This document shows, piece after piece, positions 42,762 to 50,601 of a DNA stretch of 64,000 nucleotides. The first letter of the stretch is position 1; the number at the start of each line of letters is the position of its first letter. The position numbers and the translations under genes were made by a program. The notes beneath the pieces were generated by a model. It searched no databases, had not been told where the DNA came from, and saw nothing but the letters and a program-made list of their open reading frames with translations. The DNA is from Caenispirillum salinarum AK4 (GTDB lineage Bacteria > Pseudomonadota > Alphaproteobacteria > Rhodospirillales > Rhodospirillaceae), in NCBI RefSeq assembly GCF_000315795.1, contig NZ_ANHY01000013.1:1-64000 (forward strand). The letters run 5' to 3'.

Positions 42762-43916
42762 TCAGGGCCTCCACTGCTTGAGGGCGGCCACGGCCCGTTC
42801 CATGTCCTCCGTCGAGCCGGCGAAGGAGAAACGGACGTAGCGGTCGCCCTCTGCCTCGTCGAAATCCACCCCCGGCGTGGCCGCGACCCCCGTCTCCGCC
42901 AGCATCCGCCTGCAGAAGGTCAAGGAGTCGTTGGTGCGGTGCGCCACGTCGGCATACAGATAGAATGCCCCGTCCGCCGGCGCCAGGCGATCGAAACCCG
43001 CGCCCGGCAGGCCGTCCAGCAGCACCTCGCGGTTGCGGGCGTAGCGCCGGACGTTGGCCTCCAGTTCCTCGCCGCAGTCGAACACGGCGATGCCGGCGTG
43101 CTGCGACAGGGTCGGCGGGCTGATGAACAGGTTCTGCGCCAGGCACTCGATGGGGCGCACCATGTCCTCGGGCACCACCAGCCAGCCCAGGCGCCATCCC
43201 GTCATGCAGAAGTACTTGGAAAAGCTGTTGACCACGATGGCGTCGGGCGCGATCTCGGCCACCGTCTCGGCCGGCATGCCGAAGGTGATGCCGTGGTAGA
43301 TCTCGTCGGAGATCAGGCGCACCTTGTGGGCGTCGCACCACTGAACGACGCGCTTCAGTTCCTCGGGCGGCATGACCGTCCCGGTGGGGTTTGACGGACT
43401 GGTGACGATCAGGCCGTCCAGCGGCGGCCCGTCGAGCGCCTCGAGCACCTCGGCGGTGGGCTGAAAGCGCGTCTCGGGGCCGACGGGAATCGGCACCGGC
43501 TCGATCCCCAGCGCCTTGAGGATGTGGCGGTAGGCCGGATAGCCCGGCCGCGTGACCCCGACCCGGTCGCCCACGTCGAACGCCGACAGGAACGCCAGGA
43601 TGAAACCCGCCGAGGAGCCCATGGTGGCGACGATGCGCCGCGGGTCGACCTCGGCGCCATGGGCGGCCTTGTAGTGGCCGGCGATCCTGTCGCGCAGGTC
43701 GGGCAGGCCGAGCGCGACCGTATAACCCAGCGGCGCACCCGATCCGAGCAGTTCGGCCACGCGCTCGGCGGCCTTGCGCGGCAGGCCGGTGGAGGGCTGC
43801 CCGACCTCCAGGTGCAGGGTGTCGGCGCCGGTGGCCTCGCGCTCGGCGGCGGCGCGCATGACGTCCATCACGATGAAGGGCGGGACGGTGCCCCGGCGGG
43901 CAATCTTCAGAGCCAT
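42762..43916 (-). CDS. Class I/II PLP-dependent aminotransferase
   Basis: This 384-residue fold-type I aminotransferase of the aspartate aminotransferase group has LHLEVGQPSTGLP, GYTVALGLPDLRDRIA, the PLP contacts in TSPSNPTGTV and LISDEIYHGITF, and the PLP lysine in VVNSFSKYFCMTGWRLGW. C-terminal DGAFYLYADV and RYVRFSFAGSTEDM complete the small domain. The amino donor is not predictable. It is co-transcribed with the hydroxyacyl-CoA dehydrogenase-like gene and lies just downstream of the gamma-glutamyltransferase-like gene. Confidence 0.9.
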   Translation of the reverse strand: MALKIARRGTVPPFIVMDVMRAAAEREATGADTLHLEVGQPSTGLPRKAAERVAELLGSGAPLGYTVALGLPDLRDRIAGHYKAAHGAEVDPRRIVATMGSSAGFILAFLSAFDVGDRVGVTRPGYPAYRHILKALGIEPVPIPVGPETRFQPTAEVLEALDGPPLDGLIVTSPSNPTGTVMPPEELKRVVQWCDAHKVRLISDEIYHGITFGMPAETVAEIAPDAIVVNSFSKYFCMTGWRLGWLVVPEDMVRPIECLAQNLFISPPTLSQHAGIAVFDCGEELEANVRRYARNREVLLDGLPGAGFDRLAPADGAFYLYADVAHRTNDSLTFCRRMLAETGVAATPGVDFDEAEGDRYVRFSFAGSTEDMERAVAALKQWRP

Positions 43917-43956
43917 GAGGGTCCTTGGGGGAAGGGGTCGTCAGGAAACAGAACGG

Positions 43957-45333
43957 TCAGCGCTGGCCGGCGATCATGCCGTAGCCGCTGCCGCGCGGGT
44001 CGGTCGCGACGCGGCACAGCGCCACGTGGGACGGTGCGCCCTTGGGACACCAGGCGGCGGAGACCTGCCCGGCGATGTCCTGGCGTCCGGCCACGACGCC
44101 CTCCACCGCCTGTCCGAGTGGCACGTCCTCCTTCAGCGTGCGGGCGGCCACCGTGCCGACGGCGGTCTGCGCGCCGGTGCCGCCTGCGACCGCGGCGAAG
44201 TGGAACTCCTTGACGTAGGGATTCCAGGCCAGCAGGGCGGCCAGGGGTTGCCGCGTCTGCTCCGGCGCCGGGGGCGGGGCGGCGATCATCGTGCCGAAGC
44301 CCGGCGCCATGCGGCCAGTACCGAAGGGACCGTTCAGGGTAAAGGCACAGGCGACGGCCTGACCATCCGGGTCGACGGTCAGCAGGCCGGCGGCGCCAGG
44401 CACCGGCTGCCCGCCTTCGACCGCACCGGCGACGCCGCCCGCCTGGAACACCTGCAGGGCCCCGTGGCCCGCCACCCCGACGGGCGGCGCGGCGACGATC
44501 TCGTTGCCGCGCGTGGTTGTCGCCGGCTCCACCCAGCGCGGGCGGAAGTTCGCCAGGGCCTGGGTGGTCAGGGCGAAACCGGCGCGGCGGTAGCTCTCCA
44601 CCAGTTCGCGCGCCAGCATGCCCTGATAGAAGTCGCCCACACCGCGCAGCCGCAGGCGGGCCAGCGTGGTCGCCAGGTTTTCCTGCACCAGCGAGGTCCC
44701 CTCCCCCGGCGACATGCCCCGGGGGTCGGCGAAGGTGCGCACCGCCGTCGGGTCGTTGCGCAGCACCACACCGCCGGCGACGAACTGCTTGGCGAGCGCA
44801 CGCGACGCGGGGAAGCCCAGCCGCGCCTTCTGCTCGGCGTCGTTGAGCAGCGTCTCCCACCGCAGGTCGCCGTACTTGGCGTGCAGCGCGAAGAGCCCCC
44901 GCGGCAGGGCCGGCACGGCGGCGGGATACCGCTGGCCGTCGCTGGGCGCGAGATCGGGCAGGAACTCCAGGACCTCGGCGCTGCTGCGGTCGCTGATGCG
45001 CTCGGTCTCGGGGTTGTGGACCAGACAGACGCCGCCGCCGCCGAGACCCATGGAGCTGGGCAGCGTCACCGCCATGGTGAAGGCCGCGGCCACCGCCGCG
45101 TCCGCCGCCGATCCGCCGGCCGACAGCACGTCGCGGGCGGCCAGCGTGGCGTGGGGCTCGTCGGCCGCCGCGATGCCGGCAAAGCCCGTCACGGCACCGA
45201 CGGTGCCCTTTTCCACGGCCGCGCCGCCCCCACAGGCGGCCAGCGTGGCGGAGGCACAGGCGGCGAGCAGGAACGCGCCGAGGCGCCCGCGTTGACGGCG
45301 GGTCGGGCTGTCACTAGCTTTGATGGACAACAT
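43957..45333 (-). CDS. Gamma-glutamyltransferase-like lipoprotein, catalytic threonine apparently missing
   Basis: The protein (458 residues) resembles gamma-glutamyltransferases: AARDVLSAGGSAADAAVAAA, then GLGGGGVCLVHN, and late VACAFTLNGPFGTGRMAPGFG matching the small-subunit start region. It begins with a lipoprotein signal ending LAACGGG, so it is probably membrane-anchored in the periplasm. The family's TTH-x-S sequence, whose first Thr is both autoprocessing site and nucleophile, is replaced by GAAGLLTVD, and no other TTH occurs. The DFRE segment is also absent. At 458 residues it is about 120 shorter than E. coli GGT. It may be an inactive homologue. The ATG follows AAGGA. It is divergent from the M48 protease gene. 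Confidence 0.8.
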   Translation of the reverse strand: MLSIKASDSPTRRQRGRLGAFLLAACASATLAACGGGAAVEKGTVGAVTGFAGIAAADEPHATLAARDVLSAGGSAADAAVAAAFTMAVTLPSSMGLGGGGVCLVHNPETERISDRSSAEVLEFLPDLAPSDGQRYPAAVPALPRGLFALHAKYGDLRWETLLNDAEQKARLGFPASRALAKQFVAGGVVLRNDPTAVRTFADPRGMSPGEGTSLVQENLATTLARLRLRGVGDFYQGMLARELVESYRRAGFALTTQALANFRPRWVEPATTTRGNEIVAAPPVGVAGHGALQVFQAGGVAGAVEGGQPVPGAAGLLTVDPDGQAVACAFTLNGPFGTGRMAPGFGTMIAAPPPAPEQTRQPLAALLAWNPYVKEFHFAAVAGGTGAQTAVGTVAARTLKEDVPLGQAVEGVVAGRQDIAGQVSAAWCPKGAPSHVALCRVATDPRGSGYGMIAGQR

Positions 45334-45358
45334 CGAGGGTCGGTCCTTGGTCAATAGC

Positions 45359-46771
45359 ATGTTCTCTCGGGCGGTCGCCCATTCATCCGGCGCCGGCGCG
45401 CTCCGGCGTTTCGCCATGGCGCTCATGGCGCTGACGGCGGCCGTCACGCTGGTGCTGACGTGGCCCGCACAGACGGCGCGGGCCCAGGGGATGTCCCTGA
45501 TCCGGGACGCGGAAATCGAAAATACCATTCGCGATTGGGCGACGCCACTTCTGCGCGCCGCGGGCGTCGCGCCCGAGTCCGTGACGCTCCGCATGGTCAA
45601 CGACGACAGCCTGAACGCCTTCGTCACCCTGGGCAACAAGATGTACCTGCACACGGGCCTGCTGATGCGCAGCGAGAATCCCGGCCAGGTGATCGGCGTC
45701 ATCGCCCACGAAATCGGTCACATCGCCGGCGGCCACGCGGTGCGCCTGAAGGACGAACTGGAGCGCGCCCGCATGCTGTCGCTCATCACCTCGGCGCTGG
45801 GTATGGCCGCGGCGGCCGGCACCGGGCGCGGCGACGTGGGCTCGGCGGTGATCCTGGGCGGCAGCCAGGCGGCGATGCGCAACCTGTTCAGCTACAGCCG
45901 CACCCAGGAAAGCAGCGCCGACCAGGCCGCAATCAAGTACCTGCGCGCCACCGGCCAGAATGCCGACGGCCTGGTGGAGTTCTTCGACATCCTGGGCGAC
46001 CAGGAAATGCTGCTGTCCAGCCAGCAGGACGCCTATGCCCGCACCCACCCTCTGACGCGCGAGCGCATCACGTCGCTGGAGCATGCGGTGGAAGCGTCCG
46101 ACCTGCCGCCGGCCGGCGACACCGCCGCCGACCGCATGCGCCATGCCCGCATGGTCGCCAAGCTGGTGGGCTTTCTGAAGACGCCGGGCGTGACCTTCCA
46201 GCGCTATCCCGAGACCGACACCAGCCTGCCGGCGCGCTATGCCCGGGCCATCGCCTGGTACCGCCAGGGCAAGCTGGACGAGGCGCTGCCCGTCATCGAT
46301 GCCCTGCTGGCCGATTACCCGGACGATCCGTACTTCCACGAACTGAAGGGCCAGATGCTGCTGGAGAACGGCCGCGTCGCGGATTCCCTGTCCAGCTACC
46401 GCCGCGCCGTGGAACTGGCCCCGCGCGAGCCGCTCATCCGTATCGCGCTGGCCCACGCCCTGATCGAGACCGGCGACGACAGCCATCTGGAGGCCGCGCG
46501 CGAACACCTCGCCCAGGCGGTGAAGGAGGAACCCCAGGCGGGCTTCGCCTGGCGCCTGCTGGCAACCGTCCACGGCCGCCGCGGCGACATGACCATGGCG
46601 TCCTACGCCATGGCGGAAAGTGCGCTGCTTCACGGCGACCCGGCCCAGGCGGCATTCCACGCCGAACGCGCCGAACGCGGCCTGAAGACGGGCGACCCGG
46701 TTTGGCTGCGCGTGCAGGACGTCAAGCAGCGCGCCGACACCATGATGACGGAAATGAAGAACGACGGCTGA
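45359..46771 (+). CDS. M48 family metalloprotease with TPR repeats (BepA-like)
   Basis: This protein (470 residues from the chosen start) has a signal peptide (RFAMALMALTAAVTLVLTWP, ending ARA-Q), an M48 zinc-protease domain with VIAHEIGHIAGGH (about 113-125) and a further zinc ligand in QESSADQAAIKYL, then TPR-type helices: PARYARAIAWYRQGKLDEAL, PYFHELKGQMLLENGRVADS and further repeats to the end. This matches periplasmic BepA/YfgC, which degrades or assists misassembled outer-membrane proteins. An in-frame start 12-13 codons upstream is possible and would overlap the divergent gene. A DsbA-like gene follows, fitting envelope quality control. Confidence 0.9.
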   Translation: MFSRAVAHSSGAGALRRFAMALMALTAAVTLVLTWPAQTARAQGMSLIRDAEIENTIRDWATPLLRAAGVAPESVTLRMVNDDSLNAFVTLGNKMYLHTGLLMRSENPGQVIGVIAHEIGHIAGGHAVRLKDELERARMLSLITSALGMAAAAGTGRGDVGSAVILGGSQAAMRNLFSYSRTQESSADQAAIKYLRATGQNADGLVEFFDILGDQEMLLSSQQDAYARTHPLTRERITSLEHAVEASDLPPAGDTAADRMRHARMVAKLVGFLKTPGVTFQRYPETDTSLPARYARAIAWYRQGKLDEALPVIDALLADYPDDPYFHELKGQMLLENGRVADSLSSYRRAVELAPREPLIRIALAHALIETGDDSHLEAAREHLAQAVKEEPQAGFAWRLLATVHGRRGDMTMASYAMAESALLHGDPAQAAFHAERAERGLKTGDPVWLRVQDVKQRADTMMTEMKNDG

Positions 46772-46867
46772 GCCGCGGCCTCGCGCAGACGTGACACGAC
46801 ACCTGTTGCTCCGGGGCCGCCGTCCCGTCATCATCACCCCACATTGACCGCTGACGGAAGACGACGC

Positions 46868-47644
46868 ATGACCCCGATGTTCTCCAAGCCCCGCAAGGCC
46901 CTGGCCGTCGCCGCCGTGGCACTGGGTGCGGCGTTTGCCGCCACCGCCGCGCCGGCTCCCGCCCTGGCCGACGAGGCCCTGACTCCCGCCCAGGAAGATG
47001 CCGTGCGCGGCCTCGTGCGCGAGTACATCCTGGACAACCCCGAGATCATCGCCGAGGCCATCGACCGCCTGCGCAGCAAGCAGCAGGCCGCCGCCGAGCA
47101 GGCGCAGAAGGAATCCATCGCCGTCCATGCCGAGCAGTTGAACTTCGACCCGGAAAGCCCCGTGCTGGGCAACCCGGACGGCGATGTGACCCTGGTGGAG
47201 TTCTTCGACTACCAGTGCGGCTACTGCAAGGCGGTGTTCCCGGCCGTGATGGACGCCGTTGAAGACGACGGCGACGTGCGGCTGGTGATGAAGGAATTCC
47301 CCATCCTCGGCCCCGCCAGCGTCTACGCCGCGCGCGCCGCCCTGGCCGCCCGCGAGCAGGACAAGTACGCCGAGTTCCACGAGGCGCTCATGACGCTGAA
47401 GGGCCAGCTGACGGACGAAGCCGTGGACGCCGCCGCCGAAGACGTGGGCCTGGACCTGGAGCAGCTGAAGGTCGACATGGCCGCGCCCGCAGTGGACGAG
47501 CAGATTTCCGCCAACATGGCCCTGGCGCGCGCCCTGGACATCGGCGGCACCCCGGCCTTCGTGGTGGGCGACATGCTCATGCCCGGCGCCGTGCCGCTGG
47601 AACGCCTGCAGCAGGCCATCGCTCAGGCGCGCGAAGAAAGCTGA
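46868..47644 (+). CDS. DsbA-family thiol:disulfide oxidoreductase
   Basis: The 258-residue protein has a signal peptide ([20 protein letters not shown], ending ALA-D), a helical N-terminal extension (EDAVRGLVREYILDNPEII, an ScsC/Com1-like feature), and a thioredoxin fold with the redox motif CGYC in EFFDYQCGYCKAVFP (Cys117 and Cys120). The cis-proline loop is IGGTPAFVVGD. It should act in the periplasm to form or isomerise disulfides; the extension suggests oligomers as in ScsC. It follows the M48 protease gene by 96 bp. Confidence 0.92.
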   Translation: MTPMFSKPRKALAVAAVALGAAFAATAAPAPALADEALTPAQEDAVRGLVREYILDNPEIIAEAIDRLRSKQQAAAEQAQKESIAVHAEQLNFDPESPVLGNPDGDVTLVEFFDYQCGYCKAVFPAVMDAVEDDGDVRLVMKEFPILGPASVYAARAALAAREQDKYAEFHEALMTLKGQLTDEAVDAAAEDVGLDLEQLKVDMAAPAVDEQISANMALARALDIGGTPAFVVGDMLMPGAVPLERLQQAIAQAREES

Positions 47645-47821
47645 ACCCGCCGCGGCCGTGCAAGAAGGTCGGGACGGAAAGGGCGCCGTTCAGGTTCGGG
47701 CAGCGGTCCTTTGCCGATAGAGGCCCCTCCGGGTCCGGCGCGCCCTGGATCGCCGCCCAGCGTCGACGGGCTGCGAGAGCGGACCAGCGTCCGCCCTCGC
47801 CGCTGCTCCGCGCTCGGCGTT

Positions 47822-48322
47822 CTAGAAGGGCTCCCGCACGAGATAGTCGCGGTCGGCGGGGATCATGTTGTTCTCTTCGAGGCAGGCCAGGACATCGGTG
47901 TAGACCGGCAGGTGGGCGGTCTCCCGGCGTTTGACCTCGCTCTCGAAGTATTCCCGTTCGTGATCCGTCATCTCGGAGGGATCGGGATATGCGAAGTGCA
48001 GAGTATGATGGCCGAAGCCATGCCGCCATCCGCCCCATCCGCGCTCGTGATTCGCGGATTTGACGTGCGCTCCCCTGAAGATGACGAACGAATTGGAACC
48101 CGCGCCGAATCCGGGGGTGATGTACTGGTTTTCGTCGATCTCGATCACCTTGCGATCCTCGTAGACGGTCAGGTCGGAGGGTTCCTGCACGAGATAGAAC
48201 GAGCCGGCCTTTCCGGCGGCGCACCAGTCGGCGACGAACTGCGCGTACTCGCGGCAGAAACGGCTGTAGCGGGGGCGTTCAGCGGTTCCGGTGAGGGCGC
48301 CGAGGATGCGGGTGATGCTCAT
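47822..48322 (-). CDS. Protein of unknown function, 166 aa
   Basis: I do not recognise a family. There is no signal peptide or membrane helix. Notable segments are FCREYAQFVADWCAAGKAGSF, FVIFRGAHVKSANHERGWGG followed by a His-rich FGHHTLHFAYPDP, and a charged helix EREYFESEVKRRETAH. The cluster of His and aromatic residues could form a metal or small-ligand site. Codon use fits the window, and the protein looks intact. The 177 bp between it and the convergent DsbA-like gene shows nothing notable. Confidence 0.65.
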   Translation of the reverse strand: MSITRILGALTGTAERPRYSRFCREYAQFVADWCAAGKAGSFYLVQEPSDLTVYEDRKVIEIDENQYITPGFGAGSNSFVIFRGAHVKSANHERGWGGWRHGFGHHTLHFAYPDPSEMTDHEREYFESEVKRRETAHLPVYTDVLACLEENNMIPADRDYLVREPF

Positions 48323-48891
48323 GGCGGGAGGATCCCTTCTTCGTTGACGTTTGCGGATGGGTGTGCGGGAACGGAGGATCGTCAGGCCCCGCGGGGTCCG
48401 GCGCGCCGCAGGGCGCCCGCCCAGGCGTCGCGGGCGTCGTCGCGCGAGGCGCGGACGCCGCTCCGAAGGGTGCGGCCGCGGTCGCGGGCGGAGGCGTCGA
48501 ATTAATGGGTTTCGGGGCGGCCTGCGACGACGACATGCGCGTCAACGGTGCGGAAAGGACGGCGCGCCGGACGCTCGCTGGCGCGGGCGCGCCCGGCGCC
48601 GCGGTCGTTGCGGCGGCGTAGCCGAAGGCGGTCGCCGCAAAGAGCATCGTGTGGATCAGGCCGGCCGGGGTCGACGCATTCCGGCAAGCGACAGAAATTG
48701 ACGCGCACGCCGTCCATTGGCGATGGACGGCGGAATTCTACAACGTCAAGACTGTTCTTCGGCACGCGCATCCCCCCAGATCACGAATCGATGGGGGAAC
48801 TTAGCACATGCATGTCGCTGCGGGCCACTGGTCCCGAACGGCTGTTCGGGGCCCGGCCTTGTCCGTTGGGATATGACAGAAGAACTGCCGC
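48323..48891. other. 569-bp region without a convincing gene
   Basis: Several overlapping short frames exist on both strands, none with good coding evidence. One leftward frame from about 48771 contains VRVNFCRLPECVDPG, which loosely recalls the N-terminal zinc-binding start of some transposases. It is not followed by a recognisable transposase. Another leftward frame from 48647 begins like a signal peptide and is then Pro/Ala/Thr-rich. A decayed gene is possible. Confidence 0.35.
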
Positions 48892-50025
48892 TCAGCCTTC
48901 GGCGTGAAGCGTCGGCGGCAGGGTGTTCATCTTGGCCAGCAGGTATTCCAGGTCGGCGCTCTCGAAGTCGACGCCCAGGTCGCCGTACTGGGTCAGCACG
49001 CGCTCGATCATGCGGCGGGAATAGCGCTCGCGATCGTTTTCCTCGCCGTCGTAATCGGTTTCCGCCGCCACGTCGACGGCGGCGCGGATGGCCGGATAGA
49101 AGGCCTGCGGCAGGCCGGCCTTGCCGTAGATGCCCTTGAGGCCCAGGTCGCCGTTGTCGTGGATCAGCTCACGCGCGTTGACGATGGGAATGCCGGTGCG
49201 CACGGCCAGCGCGTACTCGAAGAACTTGATGTCGCCCATGCACACCGCGCGCAGGATGATCGACGGCGTCAGGCGGTCGTGCTCCTGCATCTGGCGCACC
49301 AGGCGCTCCACCTCGTCCTCGTCGCTTTCGGTCGACAGGTTGATGGTGGCGCGTTCGCGGCTGTGCAGCACCAGGTCGGCGGCCACATCGGCCGGCAGTT
49401 CGTGGTTTTCCAGGATGTGCTGGCGCAGGGTTTCAGAAACCCGCGTCACCAGCCGCTCCGCCACCGTGACCGGCAAGCGGGCCCGGTGGGCGAGCGGGTC
49501 CTGCACGCCTTCCACGTCGCCGAAGCGGTCGACCATGCGCAGCATGGCGTTCTCGGTCAGGTCGGCGCCCTGGTTGGCGGCCAGCGTGGCGGCCACGTCG
49601 GCATCGCCGCGCTCCACCAGTTCGTCGGCCACCTTGGCGTCGACCTCTTTCCGGCGGGCGACGGCCTTCTGCTTGTCGGGGTCCTGGGAGCGCACGATCT
49701 CGATCAGGTCCTCGTTCGTCAGGACCGTCGAGAATTCGAGGATCGGCATGGCCACGCTGGAAACGTCGCGCGCCAGCGACATCGCCACGTCGTTGGGCAC
49801 CAGCGGGTTTTCCTTCAGGTTCGTCGCCAGCGCCTCGCGCACGCGCACCTCGGCGTCGCGCACCATGATGCGGAAGATGTCGACGGCAAGCTGCCGCTCG
49901 GCCTCCGTCAGCTCAAGCTCGCCGAACTGGCGGGACAGCTTGTCGGCCGTTTCGGCCCGCGCCAGGCCCGAGGGGTCGGCGAGCAGGCGGTTGACGTCTT
50001 CCGCGGAAAGCTTTTGGTCGGCCAT
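48892..50025 (-). CDS. DUF2336 domain-containing protein
   Basis: The 377-residue protein matches DUF2336, an all-helical HEAT-like family frequent in alphaproteobacteria. Family features are the start SAEDVNRLLADPSGLARAET, DAEVRVREALATNLKENPLV, VLTNEDLIEIVRSQDPDKQ, LPADVAADLVLHSRERATI and the C-terminal FYPAIRAAVDVAAETDYDGE. It has no signal peptide and is very acidic. Function is unknown; related proteins have been linked to regulation. The ATG before ADQKLSAED is chosen over an upstream start rich in Arg and Pro. Confidence 0.88.
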   Translation of the reverse strand: MADQKLSAEDVNRLLADPSGLARAETADKLSRQFGELELTEAERQLAVDIFRIMVRDAEVRVREALATNLKENPLVPNDVAMSLARDVSSVAMPILEFSTVLTNEDLIEIVRSQDPDKQKAVARRKEVDAKVADELVERGDADVAATLAANQGADLTENAMLRMVDRFGDVEGVQDPLAHRARLPVTVAERLVTRVSETLRQHILENHELPADVAADLVLHSRERATINLSTESDEDEVERLVRQMQEHDRLTPSIILRAVCMGDIKFFEYALAVRTGIPIVNARELIHDNGDLGLKGIYGKAGLPQAFYPAIRAAVDVAAETDYDGEENDRERYSRRMIERVLTQYGDLGVDFESADLEYLLAKMNTLPPTLHAEG

Positions 50026-50153
50026 GACGGGAACGGGACACCCTGGACGAAGGCTTGAAGGAACCGCACGACGCCCGTGCGGCGCGAAGCAACGGTACAC
50101 CGCTGCCAGACCTTTGTATAGGCAGATGCGTCAGGCGGCAATGACCGCCGTCA

Positions 50154-50582
50154 CTACTCGCGCACGACCAGCACCGACACGTTGGCGTGACGCACCACCC
50201 GCGCCGCGTTGGGACCCAGCAGGTAGTCCTTCAGCTCCGGCCGGTGGGCGCCGATGACGATCAGGTCGGCCTCGGTCTTCTCGGCCATGCGCAGCACGGT
50301 TTCGTAAACGTTGCCCTCGCCCACGATGTGCTGCACGTGCATGCCGTCGGGGACGTAGGGCTTGATCTCCTCGCGCAGGCGGTGGAGCAGCTTGTCGGCC
50401 ATCTCCTTCTCATACCCCTTGGGGAAGAACTGGCCGACCATGCTCATGCCGAAGGTGGGCAGCACGGTCATGACGTGCAGGCACTGGCCCGTGGCCTGGT
50501 TCAGTTCCACGGCGGTGGCCAGCGTGCGCTTGAGGTCGCTGGGGTCGTCCAGGTCGATGGCGACGAGGATGTTCTGGTACAT
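50154..50582 (-). CDS. Universal stress protein (UspA family)
   Basis: The 142-residue protein is a single UspA domain: start MYQNILVAIDLDDPSD, then GEGNVYETVLRMAEKTEADLIVIGAH, and the C-terminal part DYLLGPNAARVVRHANVSVLVVR. The ATP-binding G-x2-G-x9-G-S/T-x pattern is only partly kept (IGAHRPELKDYLLGPNA). It is 19 bp downstream of the TRAP permease gene. USP genes paired with TRAP transporters are known (TeaD in the ectoine system), where they modulate uptake, so the same is likely here. Confidence 0.93.
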   Translation of the reverse strand: MYQNILVAIDLDDPSDLKRTLATAVELNQATGQCLHVMTVLPTFGMSMVGQFFPKGYEKEMADKLLHRLREEIKPYVPDGMHVQHIVGEGNVYETVLRMAEKTEADLIVIGAHRPELKDYLLGPNAARVVRHANVSVLVVRE

Positions 50583-50601
50583 GGGTCGTCGTTTCCGTCC
50601 G

